Of a stretch of DNA of 64,000 bases, positions 43,112 through 53,499 are shown piece by piece (within the stretch, counting starts at the first letter, position 1; each line of letters opens with the position of its first letter). Made by a program: the position numbers and the translations under genes. The notes beneath the pieces were generated by a model that did no database searches, was not told where the DNA came from, and saw only the letters and a program-made list of their open reading frames with translations. The stretch lies in assembly GCA_963585895.1 (NCBI GenBank), contig OY757947.1:34581883-34645882 (forward strand). The letters run 5' to 3'. Origin of the DNA: Sepioteuthis lessoniana (Eukaryota; Mollusca; Cephalopoda; Myopsida; Loliginidae).

Positions 43112-43352
43112 GGTGGTGCCATCGTGGTGTAATGGTTAAAGCGATTTACTGCAGAATCACAGTGAGTTCATATTCCAGTTGCGCTATTACATTCGCATTT
43201 GGTCAAATACCCTTCGGAAAGGTATGAATCTCCTTATCCTCCCAGCTATGGGTTAATTAGTACCTCTTCTGTTCTTCTAGAAGGATGGCTTTGGCATTAA
43301 ATAACCTACAAAGGTTGATATGCCATTAAACAAAGAACCAAACTACTAAACC
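43112..43352 (+). repeat. SINE-2 (second of a tandem pair)
   Basis: Full-length copy directly after the first: head ATCGTGGTGTAATGGTTAAA, tail GGCATTAAATAACCTACAAA. LINE-B sequence resumes just after it. Confidence 0.9.
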
Positions 43353-44470
43353 AGTATGTGATAACTAGAGAGAAGAATCACTGCACATTTGAGGAAATGG
43401 CTTGGGTTACCCAAAAGCTTAACCACTGCAGCACTGTATGGGAATACAAACATGCTAATATTATCATTTTGTAGCATCAAGGAGGAATTCCTGGTAAGCC
43501 AGATTAAGGACATCCTCCTATACAGTGAATCTAAAAATCCAAAAGTGAGAGAAGCCCTGCTAGAGGTACGGACAGGGAGAAAATGGAGTTCCAGTAAAGA
43601 ACCAGCAGTGGCAGAATAATAGCTTCGGAATAAATCTCTAGTTAGAGTTAGATTAAAAGGAATGACGGGACTGGGCTATTCTCCCAGCATACAGTATGAC
43701 AAAGCCCAACGTAAAGAAAGCTGCCAGTTATTGCAGAATGAAGTGTGTGCAGGAGCCAAGGAAGACTGTTACCATAAAATGGTTGGTCTGTGTCAATAAG
43801 AAGCATGGACAAAAGGGGAAGGAATTCAGCAGTGGAGAATAAATTGGTCAGATTGCTGGTGTGCTGACTTCAGTAGAATTCAATTCCTGATAAAAATCGG
43901 TCTTAAATGTTCTCCCAAGTCCAGCAAATCTTCAGGCATGGGGTAAAAATGAAACCCTCTGCTGCATATTATGTGCTAAGAAAATTACCTTTTCCACACA
44001 TTTTAAGTAGCTACCCCAAGTCTTTAGCAGACAGACAGTATGGGTGGTGATACGACCTGGTACATGAAACAATAGCAGATACAGTCATGATCGCAATAGG
44101 ATCTTGCAAATTTAGAACAGAGTGCTAAGATGCATTTATAAATTTCAGAAAGGCCCAAGAAAAGAAAACTAAACCTAGTAAGAAAAATACCTTAAATATG
44201 CTTTTAACTGCACCAGATTGGCAATTAGCCATGGATGGGGGGGGGGGGGGTTTAAAATCCCAAATCATATGATATACACAATACTTCAGCCGGATCTAAA
44301 AATATATTTGAACGAAACCAAGAAACTGATTGTCTTGGGATTGTCAGTTTCTGGAGAAGACAATGTCACCCTCGCAAATGAAAGAAAATGCAAAAAATAT
44401 ATCAGCAACTGGTTTAAGAATGGCTGGAAGACCTGCGAGATGGGATGGAGTGGATATGGATAAAAAGAAA

Positions 44471-44659
44471 CCACCCATGGAATAAAGCAGGAAAATGAAA
44501 ATAAGACAAACAAAATTACCCCTAATTTTTTTGTCGTTGCATTCTACCCCCATTCCGATATAATTATAGTGGTTCTTTAATGTACCTATTTTTTTTTATC
44601 TTATTTTTTTGGGGGGGGATCCAGAGAAATGAGAATAAGGAAGCAGAAAGTCCTTATGG

Positions 44660-44724
<65 letters not shown>
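44471..44724. other. AT-rich stretch with (TA)n
   Basis: G8 and T runs, then about 30 TA repeats at 44,665-44,724 directly before SINE-1. Confidence 0.8.
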
Positions 44725-44728
<4 letters not shown>

Positions 44729-44962
44729 TCGACCTTAGTTGAGGGTGACCTGGAGGCTCCTTTTACAATAGCTACAACACCGAGGTGTAGGAGAGGGCAC
44801 TACTCCATTCCTTGGATTGCTCCATTTTACCCTTGATCCTTACCTTATAATGCTGAGTGTTAAGTATCAAGTACCATTTTTTGAGTCTTTGGTATGACTC
44901 GACCTGGGATGGAACCCCGGTCTCTCATTGCCAAGCACTCTACTCATTAGGCTAATGACCCA
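44725..44962 (-). repeat. SINE-1, inverted
   Basis: GTTATCGACCTTAGTTGAGG at the tail side, GGATGGAACCCCGGTCTC at the B box. The TA tract lies at the 3' end of the SINE. Confidence 0.88.
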
Positions 44963-44973
44963 GTTTATTGTAT

Positions 44974-45180
44974 AGAATTAATTTAGAGGGCTATTGCAAT
45001 GCGAAATGATGATAATTATTTGAGTCTAATTAATTTCGAAGTAAAACTTCATTGTCGGAGACTTCTTTTTATAAATTCATTAAACAAAAAATGTCTCTAA
45101 CAATGAAGTTTTAGTTTGAAATTAATTAGACTCAAATAACTATTATTATTTCACATTGCAATGGCCCTCTAAATTAATTC
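44974..45180. repeat. Fold-back (MITE-like) element
   Basis: Left arm 44,974-45,063 and right arm 45,092-45,180 are inverted copies of about 90 bp (GAATTAATTTAGAGGGC at the left end, GCCCTCTAAATTAATTC side at the right) with a 28-nt loop. It lacks the CTGAAGAAGG motif of the other fold-backs and looks like a separate family. Confidence 0.88.
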
Positions 45181-45831
45181 AATAAAATGAAATAATTTGT
45201 GCAATGCTTCAAGCAAATTACAAAATACTTTTCTGATTTTATTTGTATCAAGATGATGCTATTCAGCAACTTGTTGCTTAGCAGTTTTCTTTCTCCTACT
45301 GCTCTAAGTTTGTGCCCTGACATGTCTTGAAGAGTGTAGCTTCTCCTGGCATGTTTTACAATGCATAATTCTGACATACAAATGTGCATCAGGGTTGTAC
45401 ACAGTAGAATGTGGTGGGGTATACCATGGTTTTAGGGTCTTGGTGGGGGTATGACTAGGAGTAGTTTTTGATTCTAAAGTTGAATCATTTGGATTGACTA
45501 CTTAGGTAGTCATCGGTTGGGGAATTGTTTTTGAAAATGAACCTTAGTTTTTATGCAAATGCAGAAGTAGTAGCAAATACTAAAGCGTGCATGAATGGAA
45601 TCTCCTATTTCAAATATGTACCAGGCAAGTCTCTGATTGGCTATTGCGTATCCCATGGCCATTAAATAAGGACTCCAGAACTATTTGTTAAATCATATAG
45701 AGTAAATCATAAGAGAAAGTGATCTGGAAACAAATAGGAATGCCAGTGGAACAGATCTGATGGTGCAAAACCTGAAATCTGTTAGGATACCTGTTTGACG
45801 TCACTGATGACTTTTAGTGCATTTCAATGAT
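45181..45831. other. No recognisable feature
   Basis: A minus-strand 71-codon frame at 45,174-45,389 has no motif. AT-rich, low-repeat. Confidence 0.5.
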
Positions 45832-46123
45832 ACCATTTACCAACCCCTCCGCTCGGGCAGGATATGACACAAGGTCAATTTTTAAGCGGAGTTTAACAGG
45901 TTTTAATTCAGAGTTTTCCTTCTCCTAGACTAGTTGCCTCACCAAGGCTGAAGAACCTAATCAGTCCTACTATTTACCCATAGCTGGAGGGAGAATAAGG
46001 GGGTTCATACCTTTCCCAAGGGTATTTGCCGAATGTGAACGTAATAGCGCGACTGGAGTACGAACTCGCGTACTACGATTCCGCAGTTCATCGCTTTAAC
46101 CATTACACCACGAGGACACCCAC
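45832..46123 (-). repeat. SINE-3, complete, 15-bp TSD
   Basis: Inverted, 292 bp, with the same head as the LINE-A-borne copy (ACCATTACACCACGAGGACA). The perfect duplication GTGCATTTCAATGAT lies at 45,817-45,831 and 46,124-46,138. Confidence 0.95.
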
Positions 46124-46151
46124 GTGCATTTCAATGATGTGTTTTATATTA

Positions 46152-46152
<1 letters not shown>

Positions 46153-46214
<62 letters not shown>
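46153..46214. repeat. (TG)n(TA)n compound microsatellite
   Basis: About ten TG followed by about twenty TA repeats. Confidence 0.95.
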
Positions 46215-46220
<6 letters not shown>

Positions 46221-46255
46221 TGTGGTACATGTAGAATTTGAATATTGTTTTTAAA

Positions 46256-46600
46256 AGTGTATGCACAATGAAATATTTTAAAATTCTAAAAAAGGGGATC
46301 CTTTGTTTCAGTCTCTTTTCTTCAGAAAGTTATGCCAGTGACAACAAAGTTTTTACCAGAAGTAAGCATGGAGTAGTGACCCTCAAAAAATGCCTGGAGT
46401 AGGGGAAGAAAACTGACAAAAAAAATTACTGTAAGCCAGAATAGTTGGTGTGGGGTAATGTTTTCTTCACGTTTTTAAATGGGATTGTTAAAAAGAAGTG
46501 ATGTGTAAAATTGTTTCTAATGCCCTATTCCAGTTGATGTTAAGTTATAAGTAAAGCCTCTCAAGTATTGACAACTGAATTTCATTACTTGATGTCTCCA
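46256..46600. repeat. Repeat J, uninterrupted copy
   Basis: Contains TTTTAAAATTCTAAAAAAGG, CATGGAGTAGTGACCCTC and GATGTGTAAAATTGTTTC in the same order as the split copy at 5.7-6.8 kb. Confidence 0.5.
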
Positions 46601-46684
46601 GAATGGTAAACATAATGGTGTTATATGCATCTGTGCAGGCCAGTTTGTCAAATAAGTGACGAGCAATGGCAGAAGATGAATTTT

Positions 46685-46840
46685 TAGTTTCAGACTAACA
46701 CCACTGGGAACTGTATAAACCCTGTTATCCTTCCTGCTATTAGTTAAATAGGATCACTTCTGTTCTACAAAGATGGCTTTGATATTAAATAACTCATGAA
46801 GTTTCATGTGCCATTAAATAAAGAAACCAAAGAACCTATC
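46685..46840 (+). repeat. SINE-2, 5'-truncated
   Basis: Core CTAACACCACTGGGAACTG, tail GGCTTTGATATTAAATAAC and AAGAAACCAAAGAACC. It lies immediately before the 51-bp minisatellite. Confidence 0.75.
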
Positions 46841-46854
46841 TACAAGGTTGGCTT

Positions 46855-47452
46855 AGGCATTTCAATCTATAAGACTTATTTAATACCAATCTACAAGGTT
46901 GGCTTTGGTATTAAATAAGTCTTATAGATTGAAATGCCTATCTACAAGGTTGGCTTTGGTGTTAAATAAGTCTTATAGATTGAAATGCCTATCTACAAGG
47001 TTGGCTTTGGTGTTAAATAAGTCTTATAGATTGAAATGCCTATCTACAAGGTTGGCTTTGGTATTAAATAAGTCTTATAGATTGAAATGCCTATCTACAA
47101 GGTTGGCTTTGGTGTTAAATAAGTCTTATAGATTGAAATGCCTATCTACAAGGTTGGCTTTGGTGTTAAATAAGTCTTATAGATTGAAATGCCTATCTAC
47201 AAGGTTGGCTTTGGTATTAAATAAGTCTTATAGATTGAAATGCCTATCTACAAGGTTGGCTTTGGTATTAAATAAGTCTTATAGATTGAAATGCCTATCT
47301 ACAAGGTTGGCTTTGGTGTTAAATAAGTCTTATAGATTGAAATGCCTATCTACAAGGTTGGCTTTGGTGTTAAATAAGTCTTATAGATTGAAATGCCTAT
47401 CTACAAGGTTGGCTTTGGTGTTAAATAAGTCTTATAGATTGAAATCCCATTG
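46855..47452. repeat. 51-bp minisatellite derived from a SINE-2 tail
   Basis: Eleven units start at 46,890 and every 51 bp to 47,400, each reading TCTACAAGGTTGGCTTTGG, (A/G)TTAAATAAGTC, TTATAGATTGAAATGCC. The only common variant site runs A G G A G G A A G G G. An inverted unit (46,855-46,887) precedes the array. 51 bp equals 17 codons, which gives a spurious 184-codon frame of ALVLNKSYRLKCLSTRL repeats. Confidence 0.95.
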
Positions 47453-47756
47453 AACATAAGACTAAAACTGCCTATTAATCAGTTATTTAACAAATGTCCA
47501 TATTTGAAAATTGAAACAATTTTTCTATTTCTTTTCGCACAAATAGGAAATAGAATGTATATGTAAATCTTTTAACATGGGGGATGATCAGGTATGCCTC
47601 TGATCATAATCAGAAGAAGAAGAAAAATAAATATTTTCTTATCAATCAATTTGGGAATTGATTTTTTTATTTTTTCTAGTTTTGTGAATCTTGTTTTGTA
47701 ATTGAAATTGTATCCCACCTTACACACCTACTGCTACTACTCCTTACTCTACAATA
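47453..47756. other. No recognisable feature
   Basis: AT-rich. An (AGA)n run lies near 47,612. The first 25 bases still match the end of the SINE-2 tail. Confidence 0.5.
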
Positions 47757-48390
47757 CTGGGGCTGTAGAATACACTGACTGCTTCTCTGCAGAGGGGTAA
47801 GACCCCCCCCAACGAGTGTCCTGGATATGACACTAAACAATCTCATGGTGAGGTTCCAGCAATGCTGGAGCTTTGGGGAATGCGGAGTACCCCTTCATTG
47901 CCATCGCTCCCAGGTCCACTCTGACCCGGAGTGGTAGCACCTGATAAGGATCCTATCAATGGGTTCAATAGAACAAAATCATGCTTCTTTCATTATTCTG
48001 ATTTTTGCATTTAAACTGCATATTTATGCTAAACTGAATTGTTTAAAATAGAACTGTTTTGACATTGGAATTGCGTACTAGTGCTGAACTGAATTGCTAG
48101 AAATAGAACTGTTTTTGACATCTAAACTGTGTACTTATGCTGAACTGAATTATCTGAAATAAAACTGTCTGACATTTAAATCTGTGTATTGCCCAGTCAG
48201 CTGGGGCTGTAGAATATACTGACTGCACCTCTGCAAGGTCCTATCTATGGGTTAAATAGAACTAACAGCATACTTATGCTAAAATGAATTGAGTAAACTG
48301 AATAGCTTGAAATAGAAATGTTTTTGACAATTTGACCATACTTAAACTTAAACAAAGGTTGATATGCCATAAAACCAAACCAAACTACCC
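47757..48390 (+). repeat. Two HUT copies head to tail, second internally deleted
   Basis: Head 47,757-47,975 with units, then a second head (48,189-48,260) in which the middle 150 bp are missing, units, and a short T tail GTTGATATGCCATAAAACC. Confidence 0.75.
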
Positions 48391-48631
48391 CTTACCCTAC
48401 AATACTGACACTGGTATCAGCCTACACAATGAATATATTTATAAAACAAAGCCTTTCATTTGTCATCTGACGTGTGACACAATACTTTCTTTTCCAACTT
48501 TGTTCCATTGTATTTTGGGTTCAAACAAACAAGCTCTACTATACTGTTGGCTGGCTAAATGTTGACCTTTGAACAAGTTTTTGATAAAAAAATAAAAAAA
48601 CAACAACAAAAAAAACACTGACTCTATTGAT

Positions 48632-48808
48632 CATATTTACCAACCCCTCCACTAGGGTAGGATATGACACAAGGTCAATTTTTAAGCGGAGTTTAACAGG
48701 TTTGAATTCAGAGTTTTCCTTCTCTTAGACTAGTTGCCTCAACCAGGCTGAAGAACCTAGTTTGTCCTACTATTTACCTATAGCTGGAGGGAGAATAATT
48801 GGATTCAT
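48632..48808 (-). repeat. SINE-3, 5'-truncated, 17-bp TSD
   Basis: Inverted tail and core only (CCTCCACTAGGGTAGG to AATAATTGGATTC). ACACTGACTCTATTGAT at 48,615-48,631 recurs with one mismatch at 48,809-48,825, so the truncation happened at insertion. 48,391-48,614 to the left has nothing recognised. Confidence 0.9.
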
Positions 48809-48892
48809 ACACTGACTCTGTTGATAATCTGCCATTGTTACATTATTCACTCCCATTCAAAAAAATTAAACTAAAATTTGCAGTTTCTCTTT

Positions 48893-49375
48893 CAGCTGGG
48901 CTTTAAACTGCATTCTTTGTAGAGGAGTAAGACCACTCCCAAAAAGAAGGTTTTCAGGATATGACACTAAACTATATCTGGTCTTAAAGTTCTGGAGCTC
49001 TGGGGAGTGCTGAGTATTCCTTCATTCCCACTCATTGTGTAACGGTTGTCATCATAGAAAGTGGACGAGATGGCACAAGTTCAAATGCTGAACAAAGTTG
49101 TTTGCATTTCACTACACACTTATACTTTTGGGAAACATGTCACTTCTCCTCCAGCTATGGGTGAATAGAAGGGTAGACTATGCTCTTTAATCTTGGTATG
49201 TTAACTGGTCCAGGAGAAATATAAACTGAATTCAAACCAGTTCTTAAACTTTGTCTCGCATCCTGCTCAATGTAGAAGGGTTGGGTAAATGCATACATTT
49301 CATTGCTATTACTCCCAGGTCCACTTTGAACTGAAGTTATAGTACTTGATAGGGTCTTACCTTTGTGTTAATAAG
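48893..49375 (+). repeat. HUT head split by SINE-3
   Basis: The head begins at CAGCTGGGCTTTAAACTGC and breaks off at GTATTCCTTCATTCC (49,028). It resumes at ATTTCATTGCTATTACTCCC (49,298) after the SINE. Confidence 0.75.
49030..49292 (+). repeat. SINE-3, diverged, alternative head
   Basis: Head GTGTAACGGTTGTCATC and B-box-like AAGTTCAAATGCTG match the 32.8-kb type. The tail ends AGAAGGGTTGGGTAAATG. It is inserted in a HUT head. Confidence 0.8.
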
Positions 49376-49530
49376 ATCTTTTCAGCTATTATTCTATGTA
49401 GGGTCCAAAAGCAAAATTTTAGTATAATAATACATGATTCGATTATAAAACAAAATTAATTTTAATTTTAAAGAATAAACAACAAAATAAGTAGATAGAC
49501 ACAATACAGTAACTTTACCCAATACAACTG

Positions 49531-49615
49531 CCTTTTTCTTTTCTTTTCTTTTTTTTTCTTTCTTTTTTCTTTTCTTTTTTCTTTTTTTTCTTTTTTCTTT
49601 TTTTTTCTTTTTTTT

Positions 49616-49647
<32 letters not shown>

Positions 49648-49718
49648 CTTTTTTTTTTCTTTTTTTCTTTTCTTTTTTTTTCTTTTTTTCTTTTCTTTTC
49701 TTTTCTTTTTTCTTTTTT

Positions 49719-49749
<31 letters not shown>

Positions 49750-49788
49750 CTTTTTTTCTTTTTTTTTTCTTTTTTTTCTTTTTTTTCA
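49531..49788. repeat. 258-bp T/C polypyrimidine tract
   Basis: Almost pure (T)4-10 C repeats. The minus strand gives a Lys/Arg homopolymer frame that continues from a mariner C-terminus. It is not a gene. 49,376-49,530 is AT-rich with nothing recognised. Confidence 0.97.
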
Positions 49789-50010
49789 ATTATTGTATCA
49801 ACACACCTTTAAAACGATTTGCATGCCTTTCAAAATATATTCTTCAGAGATTTTATTTCATTTCTTCTCAATAACAGTCTTAAGTAAACCAATATTTGGA
49901 TGGGAAGTTGCATTTGTTTTGTTTTCTAAAATCCCCCATATATAGCCTAATCAAAGAGATTAAGGTCTGAGCTTGATGGAGGCCATAAAGAAACTTCAAT
50001 TATTTTTTTT
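49789..50010 (-). pseudogene. Tc1/mariner transposase C-terminal remnant
   Basis: The minus strand reads VSLWPPSSSDLNLFD near 49,990-49,950, which matches the WPPxSPDLNPxDY block holding a catalytic Asp. After frameshifts come TNATSHPNIGLLKT-like and KACKSFRRCVDTI residues. The last residues run straight into the polypyrimidine tract as IEKKK. The N-terminal DNA-binding part is absent. It belongs to a different mariner subgroup from the 23.5-kb element. Confidence 0.7.
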
Positions 50011-50249
50011 TTTTTTTTTAATTTTTGGCTTGGTTTTGGCATTAAGCAAATCATAGATTCTTTATCATTTCTTTTCTTACTCGCTCATATTGGGCTGAAT
50101 TTTAATGAAAAAGTGCTTGAATAATAGAGCTAATCATGAAAATTTAGACTTATTGCATTTTTTCAAAAATTGACCTGATCAGATTAAATAATCATTTTAA
50201 AGATTATTCTATATTCTTCTGCACTCTGTAATTGATAAGACTGTGCAAA

Positions 50250-50490
50250 TTTAAAAAATAAAAAAAAAACACTTGAAAAACAACTACACAAAAAATGTAA
50301 ATATGAACATTCAATGAATGCAGTTCCCTAACCTCTAAGCATAAAATAACCCTAGACAAGTTGACATGCCATTAAAATCAATCACACTGTGTGGGTGATC
50401 AAAATTTAACTGTATACCTCCTTTTCTAATTTAGTGATCTGAATAGAACACAAAATGTCAACATGCTGTTAAAATCAATCAAGATTAAAA
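50250..50490 (+). repeat. HUT T2 tails, two pieces
   Basis: AACAACTACACAAAAAATG, CATAAAATAACCCTAGAC and GTTGACATGCCATTAAAATC form one T2 tail. CAACATGCTGTTAAAATC repeats its end at 50,457-50,480. 50,011-50,249 has nothing recognised. Confidence 0.7.
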
Positions 50491-51254
50491 CTATATACCC
50501 CTCAGTGGGCTGAAAGAGAGGTGGGGTCATGTGCACATTTGGCTAATTTTGGAGAATACCATTAAATTATCTATGTCAGTTACTAAATGTTTGAGAGCAA
50601 CAAAATAGGTTGTAAGATTGTCTAAAAACTTCTAAATTCCCTCAAAATCCTATATTTTTTAGTAAAAGGTGGTAAATATGCAATCAATGGGATTATGACC
50701 AAAACTTTAAAAATTGTGATATTTTTGGGAGTTTTTCACCACTTTAGTATTGAGTATGGTAGTGTTTGAAAGAATGATTTTAACCAAAATATATATCTTG
50801 TAATGGAATACCCCACACCCCCTCTCAGTCATGGGGAGTGACTATATATACAGTGAGTTCAGCTTTATACCTGTCCTTGATTTCGGGATGAAGCCAACTA
50901 CATTAATTTGCTGTTGGCTTTGACCTCAGCCAGCTTTTTAGTCAGGCTGTCTGGCATTCATGTCAGACGGGGCATTGTCCAGCAAAGCAGACTTGAGGCT
51001 GAAAGGTCCCCAGCTTTGGCTGGGCCACATTCAGATGGGTGAGCTGCATCATTGACACTTTTATCACCTTTGTATAGCACTGGACCTTGCTGTCAAGTTT
51101 AAGCTGTAATCAGGCATCCATGCCTGGACCCATATTTGGATCCATGTCCAGCTAGGGTCATCAGGCCCTCATTGCACTAAGTGGGCCAATAACCAGCATA
51201 GACCAGCAGGGTTTGAGCCTCGGCTCGAGTCCAACCTTCCCCCTCCCCCTAACC
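50491..51254. other. Unassigned; GC-richer between 50,860 and 51,240
   Basis: The right half is markedly GC-richer (GGACCCATATTTGGATCCAT and similar) and resembles no family here. It could be an old repeat or unique DNA. No open frame of interest was seen. Confidence 0.4.
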
Positions 51255-51730
51255 TTGTTGATTTTTATCATTAAGGGTTTTTGGACTATTGTCTTCATCT
51301 TTATTGTTATTTTCACAACATTTCGGCCGATATGTCCTCCGGCCTTCTTCAGGTGTTTGTCGAACTCGGGAACCTTCACAGAACTTCAAACTACGTCCTT
51401 TATTGAATCCACGGGGATCGCTTGTTCTGATTCCATTAGCCATAACCGGATACAAGTGTTAAGTATTCTTATAATGTTACTCGCCTGCAGGACACATGGT
51501 GTAACAGTTATAAGCGTTGGTTCCCTAAGCTTCTAAGGAGACAACCATCTGGAGGTTGCAGCAGAACAGGCAATCCCCGTGGATTCAATAAAGGACGTAG
51601 TTCGAAGTACTGTGAAGGTTCCCGAGTTCGACAAACACCTGAAGAAGCCCAGAGGACATATCGGCCAAAAGGTTGTGGAAATAACAATAAAGATGAAGAC
51701 AATAGTCTGAAAACCCTTAATGATGAATTA
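51255..51730. repeat. SINE-4 pair, head to head, forming a large fold-back
   Basis: A minus-strand SINE-4 (51,255-51,486) meets a plus-strand SINE-4 (51,487-51,730) at CTCGCCTGCAGGACACATGG. Inverted arms of about 170 bp (51,259-51,432 and 51,562-51,727) contain CCTGAAGAAG and GGACATATCGGCC. The plus copy keeps the tRNA-like GTGTAACAGTTATAAGCG. Confidence 0.88.
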
Positions 51731-52830
51731 GTAGTCATACATTGCAATACTTAGAATCATTTGATTGTGTGCAAACGAAGGAGTAATATTGCATAGAATT
51801 ATTAGTGTTAAATAGCAGTACTTGAAATTCATTAACTGTGTGCCTAAATTGAATTATTGGTATTACATAGCAATACTCAGAACTATTTGACTGTATACAA
51901 ATAAGTGGATAGTGTTGAATTGCAATAGTTATAACCACTACCCTGTGAGTAAACAAATGATTAAGATTAAATAGAATTATTGGTGTTAGATAGGAATAGT
52001 TGAAACCATTTAACTGTGAGCAAACAAATGATGATTAGGTAGAATTATTAGTTTTAGATAGGAATACTTGAAACCATTTAACTGTGTAGAAACAATAGCA
52101 ATACTTGTGTGCAGACAAATTAGTTTTAACTCATTTGATGATTAAATCACCTATAAACCATTCACTTACAAATCATATATGTATATCCATTTAAATGTGT
52201 ACAAACAAATGACTGATGTTAAATTGTTAGTGTTACTTAGCAATACATGAAATTATTTAACTGTGTGCAAATAAATGATTAATAGTAAATAGAAGTATTT
52301 GTGTTAGATAAAAAGACTTAAAACCATTTAAGTTGGTACAAAAAAAGTAAACTCAAGATCATTTAAAAATGTTATCTACAAAATGTGTTGGCAAATCACA
52401 TATTTAATATATATGCATAAAGAGGATTTGGCATTGAATAACCCACGAGAATTGATATGCCATAAACATAACCAAGCAACCTTTACAAATATATTTGATG
52501 AACAGGATTTGGCATTAAATAACTTCTAATGGTCGATATAACCTAAACCAGTCTAAACCATATATATATTTAATATATGTATTAAGAGAATTTGGCATTT
52601 AATAACCTAAAGTGTTAGATATGCTATAAAACCCAACCAAACCAAATCATATATATTTATTGCCAGATCCTCTTAATACATATATATTAAATAACCTACA
52701 ATGGTTGATATGCTATAAAGCCCAACCAAACTAGATCATATATATTTAATATATATGTATTAAGAGGATTTGGCATTAAATAACCTACAATGGTTGATAT
52801 GCCATAAAGCCCAACAAAACCAAATTTCAT
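51731..52830 (+). repeat. HUT unit blocks and tail array without a head
   Basis: Two unit blocks (51,731-52,130 and 52,200-52,370), each ended by the pre-tail ACAAATCATATATG. About five T tails follow (52,420-52,830; GGCATTAAATAACCTACAA, GATATGCCATAAAGCCC). Confidence 0.8.
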
Positions 52831-53499
52831 GAGACTTGGGATTCTTTAAACAACAAAGGTCAGATTTTGATAGATTAAAATGATGTTAGAATCAATCTTG
52901 TATTATTTTATGCCTTGAGGTTAGGGAATTACATTCATATTTACTTTGCTTTGTATATGGGGGGGGGCTGAGAGTTTTGGGGGAGAAGATACACATGGTC
53001 CTATTGCATATGAATAATATTTAAACAAATCTATTTGACCTATAGATGGGATCTGAATCAGAATGTCAGACAATGAAATACAAAAAATCTTTATGAATGG
53101 TAATCTTGAGCAATATGATATCAGCGGTAAGATTACTCATGATAAATGCATTTTGATACTTATTCCTTTGTAATGAGAGCTGCTTTTCTTTTGTTCCTTT
53201 ACAAATATATTGTCTCCTCTCCGCCCTCCCCTTTGTTTTGTTGTTTTTTCTTGTGAAAATGAAGAATAATTATTGTCATAAAATATGATTAACTATTAAG
53301 TAATTTTTTTTGTCCATTTCTGATCACAAATTTTATTAGAATTATGACTTTTGAATATGCAAAATTATGCTTTGAGTTCAATGTTTTAAGGGTTAAAATA
53401 AGATTTGATTTGAACACTGGTGTCCCAATCGGAATAAAAGGGTTAAGAAATGATTAAGTTTATTATTATTACATCATTTAAACAAGGTGCTTATAGCAT
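52831..53499. other. T2 tail fragment, otherwise nothing recognised
   Basis: An inverted T2 tail lies at 52,880-52,960 (TTATTTTATGCCTTGAGG). The rest is AT-rich. A weak plus-strand frame near 53,060-53,150 has no motif. Confidence 0.5.

Larger units (their letters stand above)
40736..44470 (+). pseudogene. LINE-B: decayed LINE with RT and restriction-like endonuclease remnant
   Basis: Collinear peptide blocks on the plus strand. The N-terminal RT part is FSDPAKDLELGSNEMLI to FLWKWLRAISRR (41,030-41,270). Then IDTSVQKK, PSCLEYTG (41,880-42,010), HKLVDETLK (42,080), the catalytic box YMDDLTV (YMDD at 42,341-42,352), DKSGLPRQF (42,620-42,650) and RKWLGLPKSLTTAALYG (43,390). The C-terminal block QPDLKIYLNETKKLIVLGLS (44,287-44,346) matches a PD-(D/E)xK-like endonuclease segment in which the expected acidic LEL residue has become LGL. 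Many stops and frameshifts are present. An unrelated insert (41,400-41,830) and SINE-2 copies (42,723-43,352) interrupt it. I recognise the protein family, not the clade name. Confidence 0.8.

Noticed and set aside
44665..44724. TA tract as replication origin or regulatory site
   Set aside because: Similar tracts are common across the window and are explained by microsatellite growth.
46899..47453. 184-codon protein of 17-residue repeats
   Set aside because: The 51-bp unit equals 17 codons, and the DNA derives from a SINE tail, so the frame is a by-product.
49394..49789. 131-codon Lys/Arg-rich minus-strand frame
   Set aside because: It is the complement of a T/C microsatellite fused to a mariner fragment, not a nuclear protein gene.
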